17,105 bases of DNA from an uncultured Selenomonadaceae bacterium (lineage in GTDB: Bacteria > Bacillota_C > Negativicutes > Selenomonadales > Selenomonadaceae), in the NCBI GenBank assembly GCA_946402475.1, contig CAMIWP010000004.1, positions 1 through 17,105 of the forward strand, in the 5' to 3' direction. Of the stretch, positions 1-7,011 are shown in pieces; position 1 is the stretch's first letter; every line of letters begins with the position of its first letter. The position numbers and the translations under genes were made by a program. A model generated the notes under the pieces. It was not told the origin of the DNA, did no database searches, and was given only the letters and a program-made list of their open reading frames with translations.

Positions 1-2
1 TG

Positions 3-335
3 AACAACGGCACCGAGGAGGTGGCTCACGGAACCAAGGCCATTCGGGACGTGGGCGTCCAGTTCGAGGACATCCTTTCCAAGGTGGACAGCATCAATCA
101 GCAGATGGAAGAGATCAACCAGTCCGTCCAGACGGTTACCTCCGGCGCAGAGCGCATCGTCACCGCCGTGGAGTCCATCGACAACGTAAGCCGCAAGACG
201 GCGGATCACACCCAGACCATTTCCTCCGCGACGGAGGAGCAGTCCGCCTCCAACGAGGAGATCGCCGCGGCATCCCACGCCTTGGCAACTCTTGCCGGCG
301 ACATGCAGGAAGCGGTGGGGCAGTTCAAATTGTAA
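3..335 (+). CDS. Methyl-accepting chemotaxis protein, C-terminal fragment (5' end outside the window)
   Basis: The reading frame is open from the first complete codon at position 3 and ends with TAA at 333-335, so only the last 110 residues are seen. The sequence is the end of a chemoreceptor cytoplasmic signalling domain. It is a long Ala/Ser/Glu/Gln-rich heptad helix with repeated S-V-x-x-V and I-x-x-A patterns, and it contains an ATEEQSASNEEIAAAS stretch typical of the C-terminal methylation helix, where Glu/Gln side chains are modified by CheR and CheB. Such receptors sit in the inner membrane and control the CheA kinase. The ligand-binding part is missing, so the signal sensed cannot be stated. 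A GTG at 21 is an internal valine, not a likely start. A strong terminator follows, so the gene ends its own transcription unit. Confidence 0.88.
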   Translation, partial: NNGTEEVAHGTKAIRDVGVQFEDILSKVDSINQQMEEINQSVQTVTSGAERIVTAVESIDNVSRKTADHTQTISSATEEQSASNEEIAAASHALATLAGDMQEAVGQFKL

Positions 336-349
336 CCGAATCATGATAT

Positions 350-390
350 CCATGAAAAAGGACTGCTTTGGCAGTCCTTTTTCATGGTAT
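350..390 (+). terminator. Intrinsic terminator after the chemoreceptor gene
   Basis: A perfect 17-bp inverted repeat has arms at 350-366 and 371-387 with a TTTG loop. The right arm ends in a CTTTTTC run and is followed by TATTTTC. The A-run in the left arm makes it potentially bidirectional. It separates the chemoreceptor gene from the ireB group. Confidence 0.8.
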
Positions 391-466
391 TTTCAGCTAA
401 ATTATAGGAAAGTGCTCTAAAATAAGAGCGAATATGCGGTTCAAGAGTTCATTTGGAGGTATATCC

Positions 467-718
467 ATGGTTAATGATGAGACGATGATGTTCCGGTTTG
501 GCGCCGAGGAGAACAAGGCGGAGCACATCATCCGCCATGCCTGCAAGGCAATGGAGGAGAAGGGGTACAATCCCATCAATCAGCTGGTGGGATATCTGCT
601 CTCCGGGGATCCGGCCTACGTGACCAGTCATCAGGATGCGCGCAATCAGGTTCGCTCCCTGGAGCGGGACGAAATTTTGGAAGAATTGGTTCGTTCTTAT
701 CTGGAGAAAAGCGAGTGA
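467..718 (+). CDS. ireB: IreB family regulatory phosphoprotein (DUF965)
   Basis: The 83-residue product matches the small IreB/YrzL family throughout, including the hallmark segments [32 protein letters not shown] and [11 protein letters not shown]. In Enterococcus, IreB is phosphorylated on N-terminal threonines by the Ser/Thr kinase IreK and modulates cephalosporin resistance. Here Thr6 in the N-terminal NDETMMFRF segment is the candidate site. The start at 467 is chosen over an in-frame ATG at 434 because GGAGGT at 455-460 lies six bases upstream and the family begins at this point. The gene overlaps ruvX by four bases (GTGA, 715-718). No convincing promoter is visible between 390 and 455, only weak TATAGG and TAAAAT boxes and a 5-bp inverted repeat at 414-418/425-429. 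Confidence 0.93.
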   Translation: MVNDETMMFRFGAEENKAEHIIRHACKAMEEKGYNPINQLVGYLLSGDPAYVTSHQDARNQVRSLERDEILEELVRSYLEKSE

Positions 719-1149
719 AGCGCTATCTCGCCCTCGATGTGGGGGATGCCACGGTGGGGGTGGCGGTGAGTGATCCCCTCGGCATCACGGCCCAAGGGGT
801 GGAGACCATACGACGCAGGAGCCCGGAAGCAGATCTGAAGCGCCTGCGGGAGCTCATGGATCTGTACGAGACAAAGTCCTTGGTCATCGGCCTGCCCCGG
901 AACATGAACGGGTCCCAAGGAGAGCGTTGCGATGTGGTCCGAGCTTTTGCGGAGGAAGTGGAAAAGGCCGTTCCCGATGCCGTGATCGATTTCTGGGACG
1001 AGCGATTGTCTACGGTGGCTGCTTCCCGTTCCTTGCTGGAGGCGGATTTGAGCCGCCGCAAGCGCAAGAAAGTCATTGACAAGATGGCGGCGGTATTCAT
1101 CCTGCAGGGCTATTTGGATCGACTGTCCATGGGGACGCGGGGCGATTGA
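715..1149 (+). CDS. ruvX: YqgF/RuvX family Holliday-junction resolvase-like nuclease
   Basis: The product has 144 residues, the usual family length, with an RNase H-like fold. The N-terminal [17 protein letters not shown] is the first active-site strand with Asp8. FWDERLST carries Glu96, and the segment [18 protein letters not shown] carries Asp122. These are the three acidic metal-binding positions of the family. YqgF proteins are essential in E. coli and act on the 5' end of pre-16S rRNA; resolvase activity is inferred from the fold. The family consensus has GTKR after the catalytic DV; here it is GDAT, a local departure near the active site. The GTG start overlaps the ireB stop, so translation is probably coupled. 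The stop codon TGA lies inside the -35 box of the next promoter. Confidence 0.94.
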   Translation: MKRYLALDVGDATVGVAVSDPLGITAQGVETIRRRSPEADLKRLRELMDLYETKSLVIGLPRNMNGSQGERCDVVRAFAEEVEKAVPDAVIDFWDERLSTVAASRSLLEADLSRRKRKKVIDKMAAVFILQGYLDRLSMGTRGD

Positions 1150-1174
1150 CAGGGGATATTCTTTTGGATACAAT
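1146..1174 (+). promoter_or_regulatory. Sigma-A type promoter of the DUF1292 gene
   Basis: TTGACA at 1146-1151 is a perfect -35 box. It is followed by exactly 17 bases and TACAAT at 1169-1174, five of six consensus bases. Transcription should begin near 1181, about 32 bases before the start codon. The ruvX stop codon (1147-1149) forms part of the -35 box. Confidence 0.75.
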
Positions 1175-1212
1175 GCAGATGGTCGCTCTGGAGATTTTGA
1201 AAGGTGGTTTTT

Positions 1213-1548
1213 ATGTCAGACAGGGAAAAACAGGCTTTGGAAGAGGAAGACGACGCCATTGTGGTGGAGTTCACGGACGAGGACGGGAATTCCTACCTAT
1301 ATGAGCAGGAGATGATTATACCGGTGAATGGCGAGAAGTTCGCCCTTTTGCTCGGTGTGGAGGACGAGGAACACGAGCATGGTTGCGGCTGCGGATGCGA
1401 GGAAGGCGATGAGGATGTGCTGATTGCCAAAATCGTGGTGAACGAGGCCGGGGAAGAGGAATACGTGGAGCCTACGGACGAGGAATTCGAGGCAGTTCAG
1501 GCGGCATACGACGCCCTCATCGAGGAAGAGGAGGACGCCGAGAATTGA
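1213..1548 (+). CDS. DUF1292 family protein (YrzB-like) with a central Cys/His cluster
   Basis: This 111-residue, very acidic protein has the DUF1292 pattern: an opening EEDDAIVVEFTDEDGNSY block with beta-strand character, a middle region, and a closing YVEPTDEEFEAVQAAYDALI helix. The function of the family is unknown; it commonly lies between ruvX and mltG, as here. The start ATG at 1213 is preceded by AAGGTGG at 1201-1207; an in-frame GTG at 1204 overlaps that site and is rejected. Residues 54-62 hold two histidines and three cysteines in alternating spacing (HEHGCGCGC), which I do not associate with the Bacillus homologue and which could bind a metal. The gene has its own promoter and a terminator, so it can be expressed apart from its neighbours. 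Confidence 0.9.
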   Translation: MSDREKQALEEEDDAIVVEFTDEDGNSYLYEQEMIIPVNGEKFALLLGVEDEEHEHGCGCGCEEGDEDVLIAKIVVNEAGEEEYVEPTDEEFEAVQAAYDALIEEEEDAEN

Positions 1549-1554
1549 GGATCG

Positions 1555-1587
1555 GCTGTCATCTGTGTTGACGGATGGCAGCTTTTT
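1555..1587 (+). terminator. Intrinsic terminator between the DUF1292 gene and mltG
   Basis: A nine-base stem (1555-1563 with 1574-1582, one G-T pair) with a ten-base loop is followed directly by five T residues at 1583-1587. The mltG start is only 20 bases downstream, leaving no room for a new promoter, so some read-through must supply mltG unless a promoter lies further upstream. Confidence 0.72.
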
Positions 1588-1607
1588 GTGCATGTGATGA
1601 GGAGTAG

Positions 1608-2714
1608 ATGAACTTGTTTTCTAGGATGCTTGAAGCCTTTGAAGAGGTGAAGGGATTCCTTTCCAAATCGCTTTCGGGAGTCTTGCCGGGGGAGAGCGAA
1701 AGCCTTTCGGGATTCCCCCATAAGCAGGTGGCGGCAGTCATGGGGGGGATCTTGCTTCTGCTCGGGGCGTTCCTTTTCATCGTCCTTGGAGGAGGCGCTT
1801 CCGAAAACACGCAGGAGAAGGGGCTTCCCGTCTATGTGAAGGTGCGTTCCGGAATGAGCGCCAAGGAGATCGGCGAGGAATTGCAGCGGCGGGGCATCGT
1901 GGACAGCAAGTACAAATTCTGGCTCATGGCAAAGCTCAAGGATTACGAGAGCCGCTTCATGGCGGGAAACTATGCATTTCGCAGGGGAATGGACACGCAG
2001 GAAGTCCTGGAAAAGCTGGTACGGGGAGAAGCGGAGGAATATGAGCTCGTCATCCCCGAGGGCTTCACCGTAAAGGACATCGCGGAACGCCTCGGTGAGG
2101 AAGGCATAGCCGACAGTGGGGAGTTTCTGAAACTGGCGGAGAAATTTGCTCCTTATTCCTACATGAGAGCATCCGACGATGTGAAGTATCGCGCCGAGGG
2201 CTTCCTCTTTCCGGCTACCTACAAGATCCAGCCGGATGCGACTGCGGAGGAGATTCTGGAAATGATGGCGGGAACCTTTGACCAGCGCCTTACGCCGTCT
2301 ATGCGTCGCAGGGCCAGGGAAATGAAACTTTCCATATACGAGTTGGTGACACTCGCCTCCCTGGTGGAGAAAGAGGCCCGTTACGACGAGGATCGTCCCA
2401 TCATCGCACAGGTGTTTCTCAAGCGGCTGAAGTTGGATATGCCCTTGCAGTCCGATGCTACCCTGCAGTATCTCATGGATGCCCCCAAGGAGGATGTCTC
2501 CATTTCGGATACGAAGGTGGAGTCTCCCTACAACACCTATCAGAACAGAGGACTTCCGCCGGGGCCCGTGGCCAATCCCGGTTTGGAATCCATCCAGGCG
2601 GTGCTCCAGCCCGCCGATACGGATTATCTTTATTTTGTGGCGGATCGGGAAGGTCATAACTACTATACCGACAATTACGACGACCATCTGACGGTCGTGG
2701 ATCGAGTGAGATGA
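1608..2714 (+). CDS. mltG: Endolytic murein transglycosylase MltG (YceG-like)
   Basis: The 368-residue product has a cytoplasmic N-terminus of about 38 residues, one membrane segment at roughly 40-62 (VMGGILLLLGAFLFIVLGGG), then an extracytoplasmic LysM-like region (VKVRSGMSAKEIGEELQRRG) and the YceG catalytic domain. The catalytic glutamate is Glu254 in LASLVEKEA. The closing motifs SPYNTYQNRGLPPGPVANPG and YFVADREGHNYYT are family hallmarks. MltG cleaves nascent glycan strands at the inner membrane and sets strand length during peptidoglycan synthesis. AGGAG at 1600-1604 serves the ATG at 1608. The stop overlaps the next start (ATGA, 2711-2714), so trmR is translationally coupled. Confidence 0.96.
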   Translation: MNLFSRMLEAFEEVKGFLSKSLSGVLPGESESLSGFPHKQVAAVMGGILLLLGAFLFIVLGGGASENTQEKGLPVYVKVRSGMSAKEIGEELQRRGIVDSKYKFWLMAKLKDYESRFMAGNYAFRRGMDTQEVLEKLVRGEAEEYELVIPEGFTVKDIAERLGEEGIADSGEFLKLAEKFAPYSYMRASDDVKYRAEGFLFPATYKIQPDATAEEILEMMAGTFDQRLTPSMRRRAREMKLSIYELVTLASLVEKEARYDEDRPIIAQVFLKRLKLDMPLQSDATLQYLMDAPKEDVSISDTKVESPYNTYQNRGLPPGPVANPGLESIQAVLQPADTDYLYFVADREGHNYYTDNYDDHLTVVDRVR

Positions 2715-3304
2715 TGGAGGATCTGCTCCGAGAGATGGAGGATTACGCCGTGGAACATCACGTTCCCATCATCTACGGGAAAGCCAGGGACGCCTTCTGC
2801 CGCATCCTTCGGCGGGAAAAGCCCCATCGCGTCCTGGAACTCGGTACGGCCATTGGCTATTCGACCTTGCTCACGGCTATGCTGGGAGCGGAGGATATCG
2901 AGATTTTGTCCGTTGAACGGAATGAGGTCAGGGTGGAGAAGGCCAAGGAGTTTATTCGACGTTCTCCTTATGGGGACAGGATCACGGTTTTGTCGGGGGA
3001 CGCGACAGGGCTTCTGGAAACCTTGGCCGGACCCTTCGATTTCGTTTTTCTGGATGCGGCAAAGGGCCAGTATCCCCGCTATTTTCGCCGGATTGAGCCG
3101 TTGTTGGCAGATCGCGCCGTGGTTCTTGCGGACAATGTGCTCTTCCGGGGATATGTGCTCGATGGGAAAAAGGCACCACGGAGGTTTCGAACCATCGCAA
3201 AACGATTGCGGGAATATGTGGAGATGATTCAGCATGCGCCGGGATTCGTCACGGAAATATGGAAGGACGGGGATGGACTGGCAGTGTCGAGGAGGGATCC
3301 ATGA
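2711..3304 (+). CDS. trmR: SAM-dependent O-methyltransferase, TrmR-like (tRNA wobble ho5U methylation)
   Basis: This 197-residue class I methyltransferase belongs to the COMT-like family. Motif I is VLELGTAIGYS (residues 41-51), which binds S-adenosylmethionine. The metal-binding residues are Asp115 in FVFLDAAKG and Asp141-Asn142 in VLADNV. B. subtilis TrmR (YrrM) methylates 5-hydroxyuridine at tRNA position 34 to 5-methoxyuridine, and its gene lies between mltG and the U32 genes that supply the hydroxylation step. The same order here supports that role over a catechol or caffeoyl-CoA methyltransferase, which the fold alone would allow. ATG at 2711 overlaps the mltG stop; a second ATG at 2714 is an alternative start. 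The end overlaps the next start (ATGA, 3301-3304). Confidence 0.88.
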   Translation: MMEDLLREMEDYAVEHHVPIIYGKARDAFCRILRREKPHRVLELGTAIGYSTLLTAMLGAEDIEILSVERNEVRVEKAKEFIRRSPYGDRITVLSGDATGLLETLAGPFDFVFLDAAKGQYPRYFRRIEPLLADRAVVLADNVLFRGYVLDGKKAPRRFRTIAKRLREYVEMIQHAPGFVTEIWKDGDGLAVSRRDP

Positions 3305-4545
3305 AGAAGCCTGAACTTCTGGCCCCGGCGGGAAATCCGGAAAAGCTTCGAATGGCGTTGCTCTACGGGGCGGATGCGGTTTACTTGGGCGGAAAAGCCT
3401 TTGGGCTCCGGGCCTTCGGCGGGAACTTTTCCCGCGAGGAGCTGGCGGAGGGGGTGGCCTTTGCCCATGCCATGGGGAAGAAGGTCTACGTCACCGTCAA
3501 TATCATTCCCCACAATGGGGATCTGGAGGATCTGCCGGACTATCTGCGATTCTTGTCCCGGGCGGGGGTTGACGCTCTGCTGGTGGCAGATCTGGGCGTT
3601 TTCATGATGGCCCGGGAGATTGTGCCCCGTATGGAACTCCACGTGAGCACCCAGGCGAACAACACCAATTGGGCAACGGTGAACAGCTGGCAGAAGTTGG
3701 GGGCAAAGAGGGTGGTTCTGGCAAGAGAGCTTTCCATGGAGGAGGTTCGAGAGATTCGCAGGCGATCCTCTGCGGAGCTGGAGATGTTCGTCCATGGAGC
3801 CATGTGTATTTCCTATTCCGGACGATGTCTTATGAGCAATTATTTCACGGGACGCGATGCCAACCGTGGAAGTTGCGCCCAGGCTTGCCGATGGAGGTAT
3901 CATCTGGTGGAGGAGAAACGTCCGGGTCGGTACATGCCGGTGCTGGAGGACGAGAGAGGTACGTACATTTTCAATTCCAAGGACCTTTGCCTCTTGCCGC
4001 ATATCGGGGCGGTCATGAAGATGGGTTTGGACAGCCTCAAGATCGAGGGGCGCATGAAGAGCGCCCATTATGTGGCGAGCGTGGTGAAAGCCTATCGCAT
4101 GGCCATGGATGCCTGCGCCTCTGAGGGAGAGAACTTCAAGGTGCGGAAGGAGTGGCTGGAGGAACTGGAGAAGGTCTCTCATCGTCCTTATACCACGGGT
4201 TTTTTCTTTCGGAAGCCTACGGGAGAGGACCAGATCTACGGAACCTCTTCCTACGTGCAGTGGGCGGATTTCGTGGGCCTGGTGTCGGAGTACGATGAAA
4301 CGACGGGACTTGCCGTGGTGGAGCAGCGCAATCATATGAAGCTGGGAGAGGTACTGGAGGTATTTCAGCCCACGGGGGAAACCTTCCGGCAGGAGTTGCG
4401 GGAAATGTACGATGAGGGAGGGGCGTCCATTGAGGCGGCTCCCCATCCGCAGCAGATCGTGAGGATGCGGATGGAGAAGCCCGTGGAGCCATTTTCCATC
4501 CTGCGACGGGAGATACCGGAGGATGAAACAGAGCGATCAAAATGA
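3301..4545 (+). CDS. trhP: Peptidase U32 family protein, TrhP-like tRNA uridine hydroxylation protein
   Basis: The 414-residue product opens with PELLAPAGNPEKLRMALLYGADAVYLGG, the standard U32 start, and carries the U32 signature around MFVHGAMCISYSGRC. Cysteines 169, 176, 192 and 230 (the last in NSKDLC) match the spacing of the four cysteines that hold an iron-sulfur cluster in UbiU and related proteins. Cys196 is an extra nearby cysteine. In E. coli (YegQ) and B. subtilis (YrrN/YrrO) such proteins use prephenate to hydroxylate tRNA uridine 34. Adjacency to trmR gives a complete 5-methoxyuridine pathway. B. subtilis has two U32 genes here; this window has one, closest in length to the larger. 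The start at 3301 has GAGGAGG just upstream; an in-frame ATG at 3259 would overlap trmR deeply and is rejected. Confidence 0.9.
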   Translation: MKKPELLAPAGNPEKLRMALLYGADAVYLGGKAFGLRAFGGNFSREELAEGVAFAHAMGKKVYVTVNIIPHNGDLEDLPDYLRFLSRAGVDALLVADLGVFMMAREIVPRMELHVSTQANNTNWATVNSWQKLGAKRVVLARELSMEEVREIRRRSSAELEMFVHGAMCISYSGRCLMSNYFTGRDANRGSCAQACRWRYHLVEEKRPGRYMPVLEDERGTYIFNSKDLCLLPHIGAVMKMGLDSLKIEGRMKSAHYVASVVKAYRMAMDACASEGENFKVRKEWLEELEKVSHRPYTTGFFFRKPTGEDQIYGTSSYVQWADFVGLVSEYDETTGLAVVEQRNHMKLGEVLEVFQPTGETFRQELREMYDEGGASIEAAPHPQQIVRMRMEKPVEPFSILRREIPEDETERSK

Positions 4546-4557
4546 GGAGGGCAAGAA

Positions 4558-4830
4558 ATGGTCAGATATTTCGGACAGGCAAAGGGAAGGGTCCAGGGAG
4601 TGGGCTTCCGGTTCTTTGTGCAGCAGAATTCGCAGGAACTCGGCCTTACGGGTTGGGTGCGCAACATGAGTGACGGTACCGTGACCATGGAGATCCAGGG
4701 AGAACAGGAAACGGTGGAGGAATTGGTCCGACGGTTGAGAGAGGGGAATTGCTTCATCAAGGTGGAGGAGTTTTCCATGGAGGCAAGGGAAGTGGTGCCG
4801 GATGAGACGGGATTCTCCGTCCGCCATTGA
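4558..4830 (+). CDS. acyP: Acylphosphatase
   Basis: This 90-residue protein has both acylphosphatase signatures. GRVQGVGFRFF (residues 10-20) holds the phosphate-binding loop and catalytic Arg18, and GWVRNMSDGTV (residues 32-42) holds catalytic Asn36. The enzyme hydrolyses acyl phosphates such as acetyl phosphate or 1,3-bisphosphoglycerate in the cytoplasm; its physiological role in bacteria is uncertain. The start at 4558 follows GAGGAGGG at 4544-4551. It lies 12 bases after the U32 gene and 13 before aroQ, so it is part of the same transcription unit. Confidence 0.95.
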   Translation: MVRYFGQAKGRVQGVGFRFFVQQNSQELGLTGWVRNMSDGTVTMEIQGEQETVEELVRRLREGNCFIKVEEFSMEAREVVPDETGFSVRH

Positions 4831-4843
4831 GCGAGGTGTTACA

Positions 4844-5287
4844 GTGAAGAAGTTATTGGTCATACACGGGCCGAACCTGAACCTTTTGGGAACACGGGAG
4901 CCGGAAATCTACGGGAGACTGACCCTGGAGGATATCAATCGTCGTATGGAAGCCCGGGCGAGACGAGCGGGAGTAGAGGCAGAGTTCCTTCAGTCAAACC
5001 ATGAGGGGGCAATCGTGGACGCCATCCAGCAGGCAAGGGGGAAGTATGCGTTCATCATCCTCAATGCTGCAGCTTATACTCATTACAGCATCGCCATCCG
5101 GGATGCCATCGGCGCCGTTGATGTGCCGGTCATCGAGGTGCATCTTTCCAATATCCACAGGCGGGAGGAATTCCGTCATCACTCCGTCATCGCTCCCGTG
5201 GTCATGGGACAGGTTGCCGGTCTCGGGGCCGAGAGTTATTTGGCAGCGTTGGAGGCGGCGCTCTTGAAGATGGGGGTGGCCGAATGA
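4844..5287 (+). CDS. aroQ: Type II 3-dehydroquinate dehydratase
   Basis: The 147-residue product has the length of type II dehydroquinases. HGPNLNLLGTREPEIYG carries the lid arginine (Arg18) and the catalytic tyrosine (Tyr23). NAAAYTHYSIAIRDAI is the substrate-binding segment, and EVHLSNIHRREEFRHHS carries catalytic His100. It converts 3-dehydroquinate to 3-dehydroshikimate in the shikimate pathway. The usual NPGAYTHTS is here NAAAYTHYS, a small variation. A GTG start at 4844 is chosen because GCGAGGTG ends six bases upstream and the family begins at KKLLVIHGPN; an ATG at 4802 would add a tail overlapping acyP. The stop overlaps the next start (ATGA, 5284-5287). Shikimate flow yields the prephenate that the U32 protein is thought to use. 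Confidence 0.94.
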   Translation: MKKLLVIHGPNLNLLGTREPEIYGRLTLEDINRRMEARARRAGVEAEFLQSNHEGAIVDAIQQARGKYAFIILNAAAYTHYSIAIRDAIGAVDVPVIEVHLSNIHRREEFRHHSVIAPVVMGQVAGLGAESYLAALEAALLKMGVAE

Positions 5288-6357
5288 TAGAGGAACGCCT
5301 GAAGCGCCTTCGGGATTTGATGGAGGAGGAAAAACTGGATGCCGTCCTTGTGACGAAGTACGTGAACCTCCAGTATTTCAGCGGATTTCGTGGAGACGAT
5401 ACGGCCCTTGTCATCACGAAGGACAGGGCAGTTCTCATTACGGACAGCCGCTATGTGGAACAGGCGACGGGACAGGCGCCTCTCTTTGAGATCGTGAAGC
5501 AGGAGAAGGGGCTCTGGAAGAAGACGGCGGAGTGCGTGGCATCTCTCGGCTGTCGCAGAATCGGCTTCGAAGGGAGCGGGCTTCTCTATCGGGATTACGC
5601 GAAGCTTGCGGAGCTTTTGAAGGGGCGGGAGTTTCAAACATCGTTGAATCTTGATGCGCTGCGGCAGATCAAGGAGGAGGAGGAGATCGCCTGTATCCGT
5701 CGAGCCTGCGGCATTGCCGACGAGGCCTTTTCTCGGGTGTTGAAGTTCCTGCGCCCCGGCCTGTCGGAGATCTGCGTGGCAGCCTATATGGAAAACTGTA
5801 TGCGGGAGCTTGGTTCGGAACGGCCCGCCTTTGCGACCATCGTGGCATCGGGTGAGCGAGGGAGCTTGCCCCACGGGATTGCGACAGAAAAGTTGATTGT
5901 TGCGGGAGAATTTGTTACAATGGATTACGGTGCCGTTTGCGGCGGGTATCATTCCGATATCACTCGGACGGTCTGCGTGGGAACGGCGGATGAAAAGCAG
6001 CGCAGGGTGTATTGCGAGGTCCTGGCGGCGCAACGCTTGGGACTGGAGGCGATCCGTCCGGGAATTTCCGGGCGCGCCGTTCATGAGGTGGCTCGCGCAT
6101 CCTTGGAAAAAGCCGGACTGGCCCGGTATTTTGGGCATGGCTTGGGACACGGTCTCGGGCTGGAGATCCATGAGGAACCGAGGCTGTCCCCTCTCAGCAC
6201 ATGCGAAGCGCTAAAGCAGGGCATGCTCGTCACGGACGAGCCGGGGGTGTACCTTCCCGGTTGGGGAGGGCTGCGCATCGAGGATACTGTCCTGGTTACT
6301 GAAACCGGCGGAGAGCCGCTGACAAAGAGCAGTAAACAGTTGATAGAGATTCATTAA
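5284..6357 (+). CDS. M24B family Xaa-Pro dipeptidase/aminopeptidase
   Basis: The 357-residue product has the N-terminal creatinase-like domain (KLDAVLVTKYVNLQYFSGFRG; TDSRYVEQA) and the pita-bread catalytic domain. The five metal ligands are visible: Asp214 in TMDYG, Asp225 in YHSDITRT, His289 in GHGLGLEIHEEP, Glu319 in TDEPGVY and Glu333 in RIEDT. It removes or splits N-terminal residues next to proline and probably acts in the cytoplasm, since there is no signal peptide. It corresponds to B. subtilis YqhT, which also lies between aroQ and efp. Whether it is a dipeptidase or an aminopeptidase cannot be read from the sequence. ATG overlaps the aroQ stop by four bases. Confidence 0.93.
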   Translation: MIEERLKRLRDLMEEEKLDAVLVTKYVNLQYFSGFRGDDTALVITKDRAVLITDSRYVEQATGQAPLFEIVKQEKGLWKKTAECVASLGCRRIGFEGSGLLYRDYAKLAELLKGREFQTSLNLDALRQIKEEEEIACIRRACGIADEAFSRVLKFLRPGLSEICVAAYMENCMRELGSERPAFATIVASGERGSLPHGIATEKLIVAGEFVTMDYGAVCGGYHSDITRTVCVGTADEKQRRVYCEVLAAQRLGLEAIRPGISGRAVHEVARASLEKAGLARYFGHGLGHGLGLEIHEEPRLSPLSTCEALKQGMLVTDEPGVYLPGWGGLRIEDTVLVTETGGEPLTKSSKQLIEIH

Positions 6358-6391
6358 TTTCACGGACAAGAATTTTGGAGGGTGTAAGTAA

Positions 6392-6949
6392 ATGATTTCA
6401 AGTACTGATTTCCGTACCGGCCTGACCATCGAGATCGACGGAGGCGTCTGGCAGATCGTGGATTTCCAGCATGTGAAGCCGGGAAAGGGCGCCGCTTTCG
6501 TGCGGACGAAGATCAAGAATGTGGAGACCGGCGCTGTGGTGGAGCGTACCTTCAACCCGAATGAAAAGATGCCGGCCGCGCATCTGGATACGCGCAGCAT
6601 GCAGTATCTCTACGAGTCCGACGGAGCCTATACCTTTATGGATTCGGAGAGTTATGAGCAGACGGAGCTTTCCAAGGATCAGTTGGGAGACGCCTTGAAC
6701 TATCTCATGGAGAACATGGATGTGAGCATCCAGTCCTTCAAGGGACGCATCATCGGCATTACGCTGCCCAATTCCGTCAACCTCAAGGTGGTGGAGTGCG
6801 AGCCCGGCGTCAAGGGCAATACGGCCACGGGCGCCACGAAGATGGCGAAGGTCGAGACGGGCTACGAGGTTCGCGTCCCTCTGTTCATCAACGAGGGCGA
6901 TGTGCTCCGCATCGACACCCGCACCGGAAATTACATTGAGCGCGCATGA
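6392..6949 (+). CDS. efp: Translation elongation factor P
   Basis: The 185-residue product is a full-length three-domain EF-P. The N-terminal domain contains the loop HVKPGKGAA with Lys32, the residue that reaches the peptidyl-transferase centre and is modified in many bacteria. The C-terminal signature VPLFINEGDVLRIDTRTGNYIERA is intact. EF-P rescues ribosomes stalled on proline runs. The motif around Lys32 resembles the Bacillus type, not the E. coli beta-lysylated type, and no EpmA/EpmB-like modification gene is visible here. GGAGGG at 6377-6382 serves the ATG at 6392. The 34-base gap after the peptidase gene has no promoter, so efp is probably read from the upstream genes, possibly helped by an internal promoter-like sequence at 5893-5921. 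A terminator follows. Confidence 0.97.
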   Translation: MISSTDFRTGLTIEIDGGVWQIVDFQHVKPGKGAAFVRTKIKNVETGAVVERTFNPNEKMPAAHLDTRSMQYLYESDGAYTFMDSESYEQTELSKDQLGDALNYLMENMDVSIQSFKGRIIGITLPNSVNLKVVECEPGVKGNTATGATKMAKVETGYEVRVPLFINEGDVLRIDTRTGNYIERA

Positions 6950-6962
6950 GGCGCTGAAAAAT

Positions 6963-7011
6963 TTTCCCCCTGCGGAGCCCAAGAGGGGCTTTTGCAGGGG
7001 GGAGTTTTTTT
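6963..7011 (+). terminator. Intrinsic terminator after efp
   Basis: An eight-base G/C-rich stem (6966-6973 with 6994-7001) is extended outward by weaker pairs and encloses an inner stem at 6976-6980/6986-6990. Seven T residues follow at 7005-7011. It ends the forward operon, and its T run reaches the stop codon of the convergent deacetylase gene at 7010-7012. Confidence 0.88.

Noticed and set aside
390..455. Possible promoter boxes TATAGG and TAAAAT before ireB
   Set aside because: Neither has a reasonable -35 box at the correct distance; I could not decide on one.
1568..1608. A possible mltG promoter beginning with TTGACG in the terminator loop
   Set aside because: No acceptable -10 box lies 16-18 bases downstream, and transcription would begin at or after the start codon.
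1497..2687. A 396-codon open frame on the reverse strand
   Set aside because: It is antisense to mltG, which has a membrane segment and a catalytic motif; it also spans a terminator.
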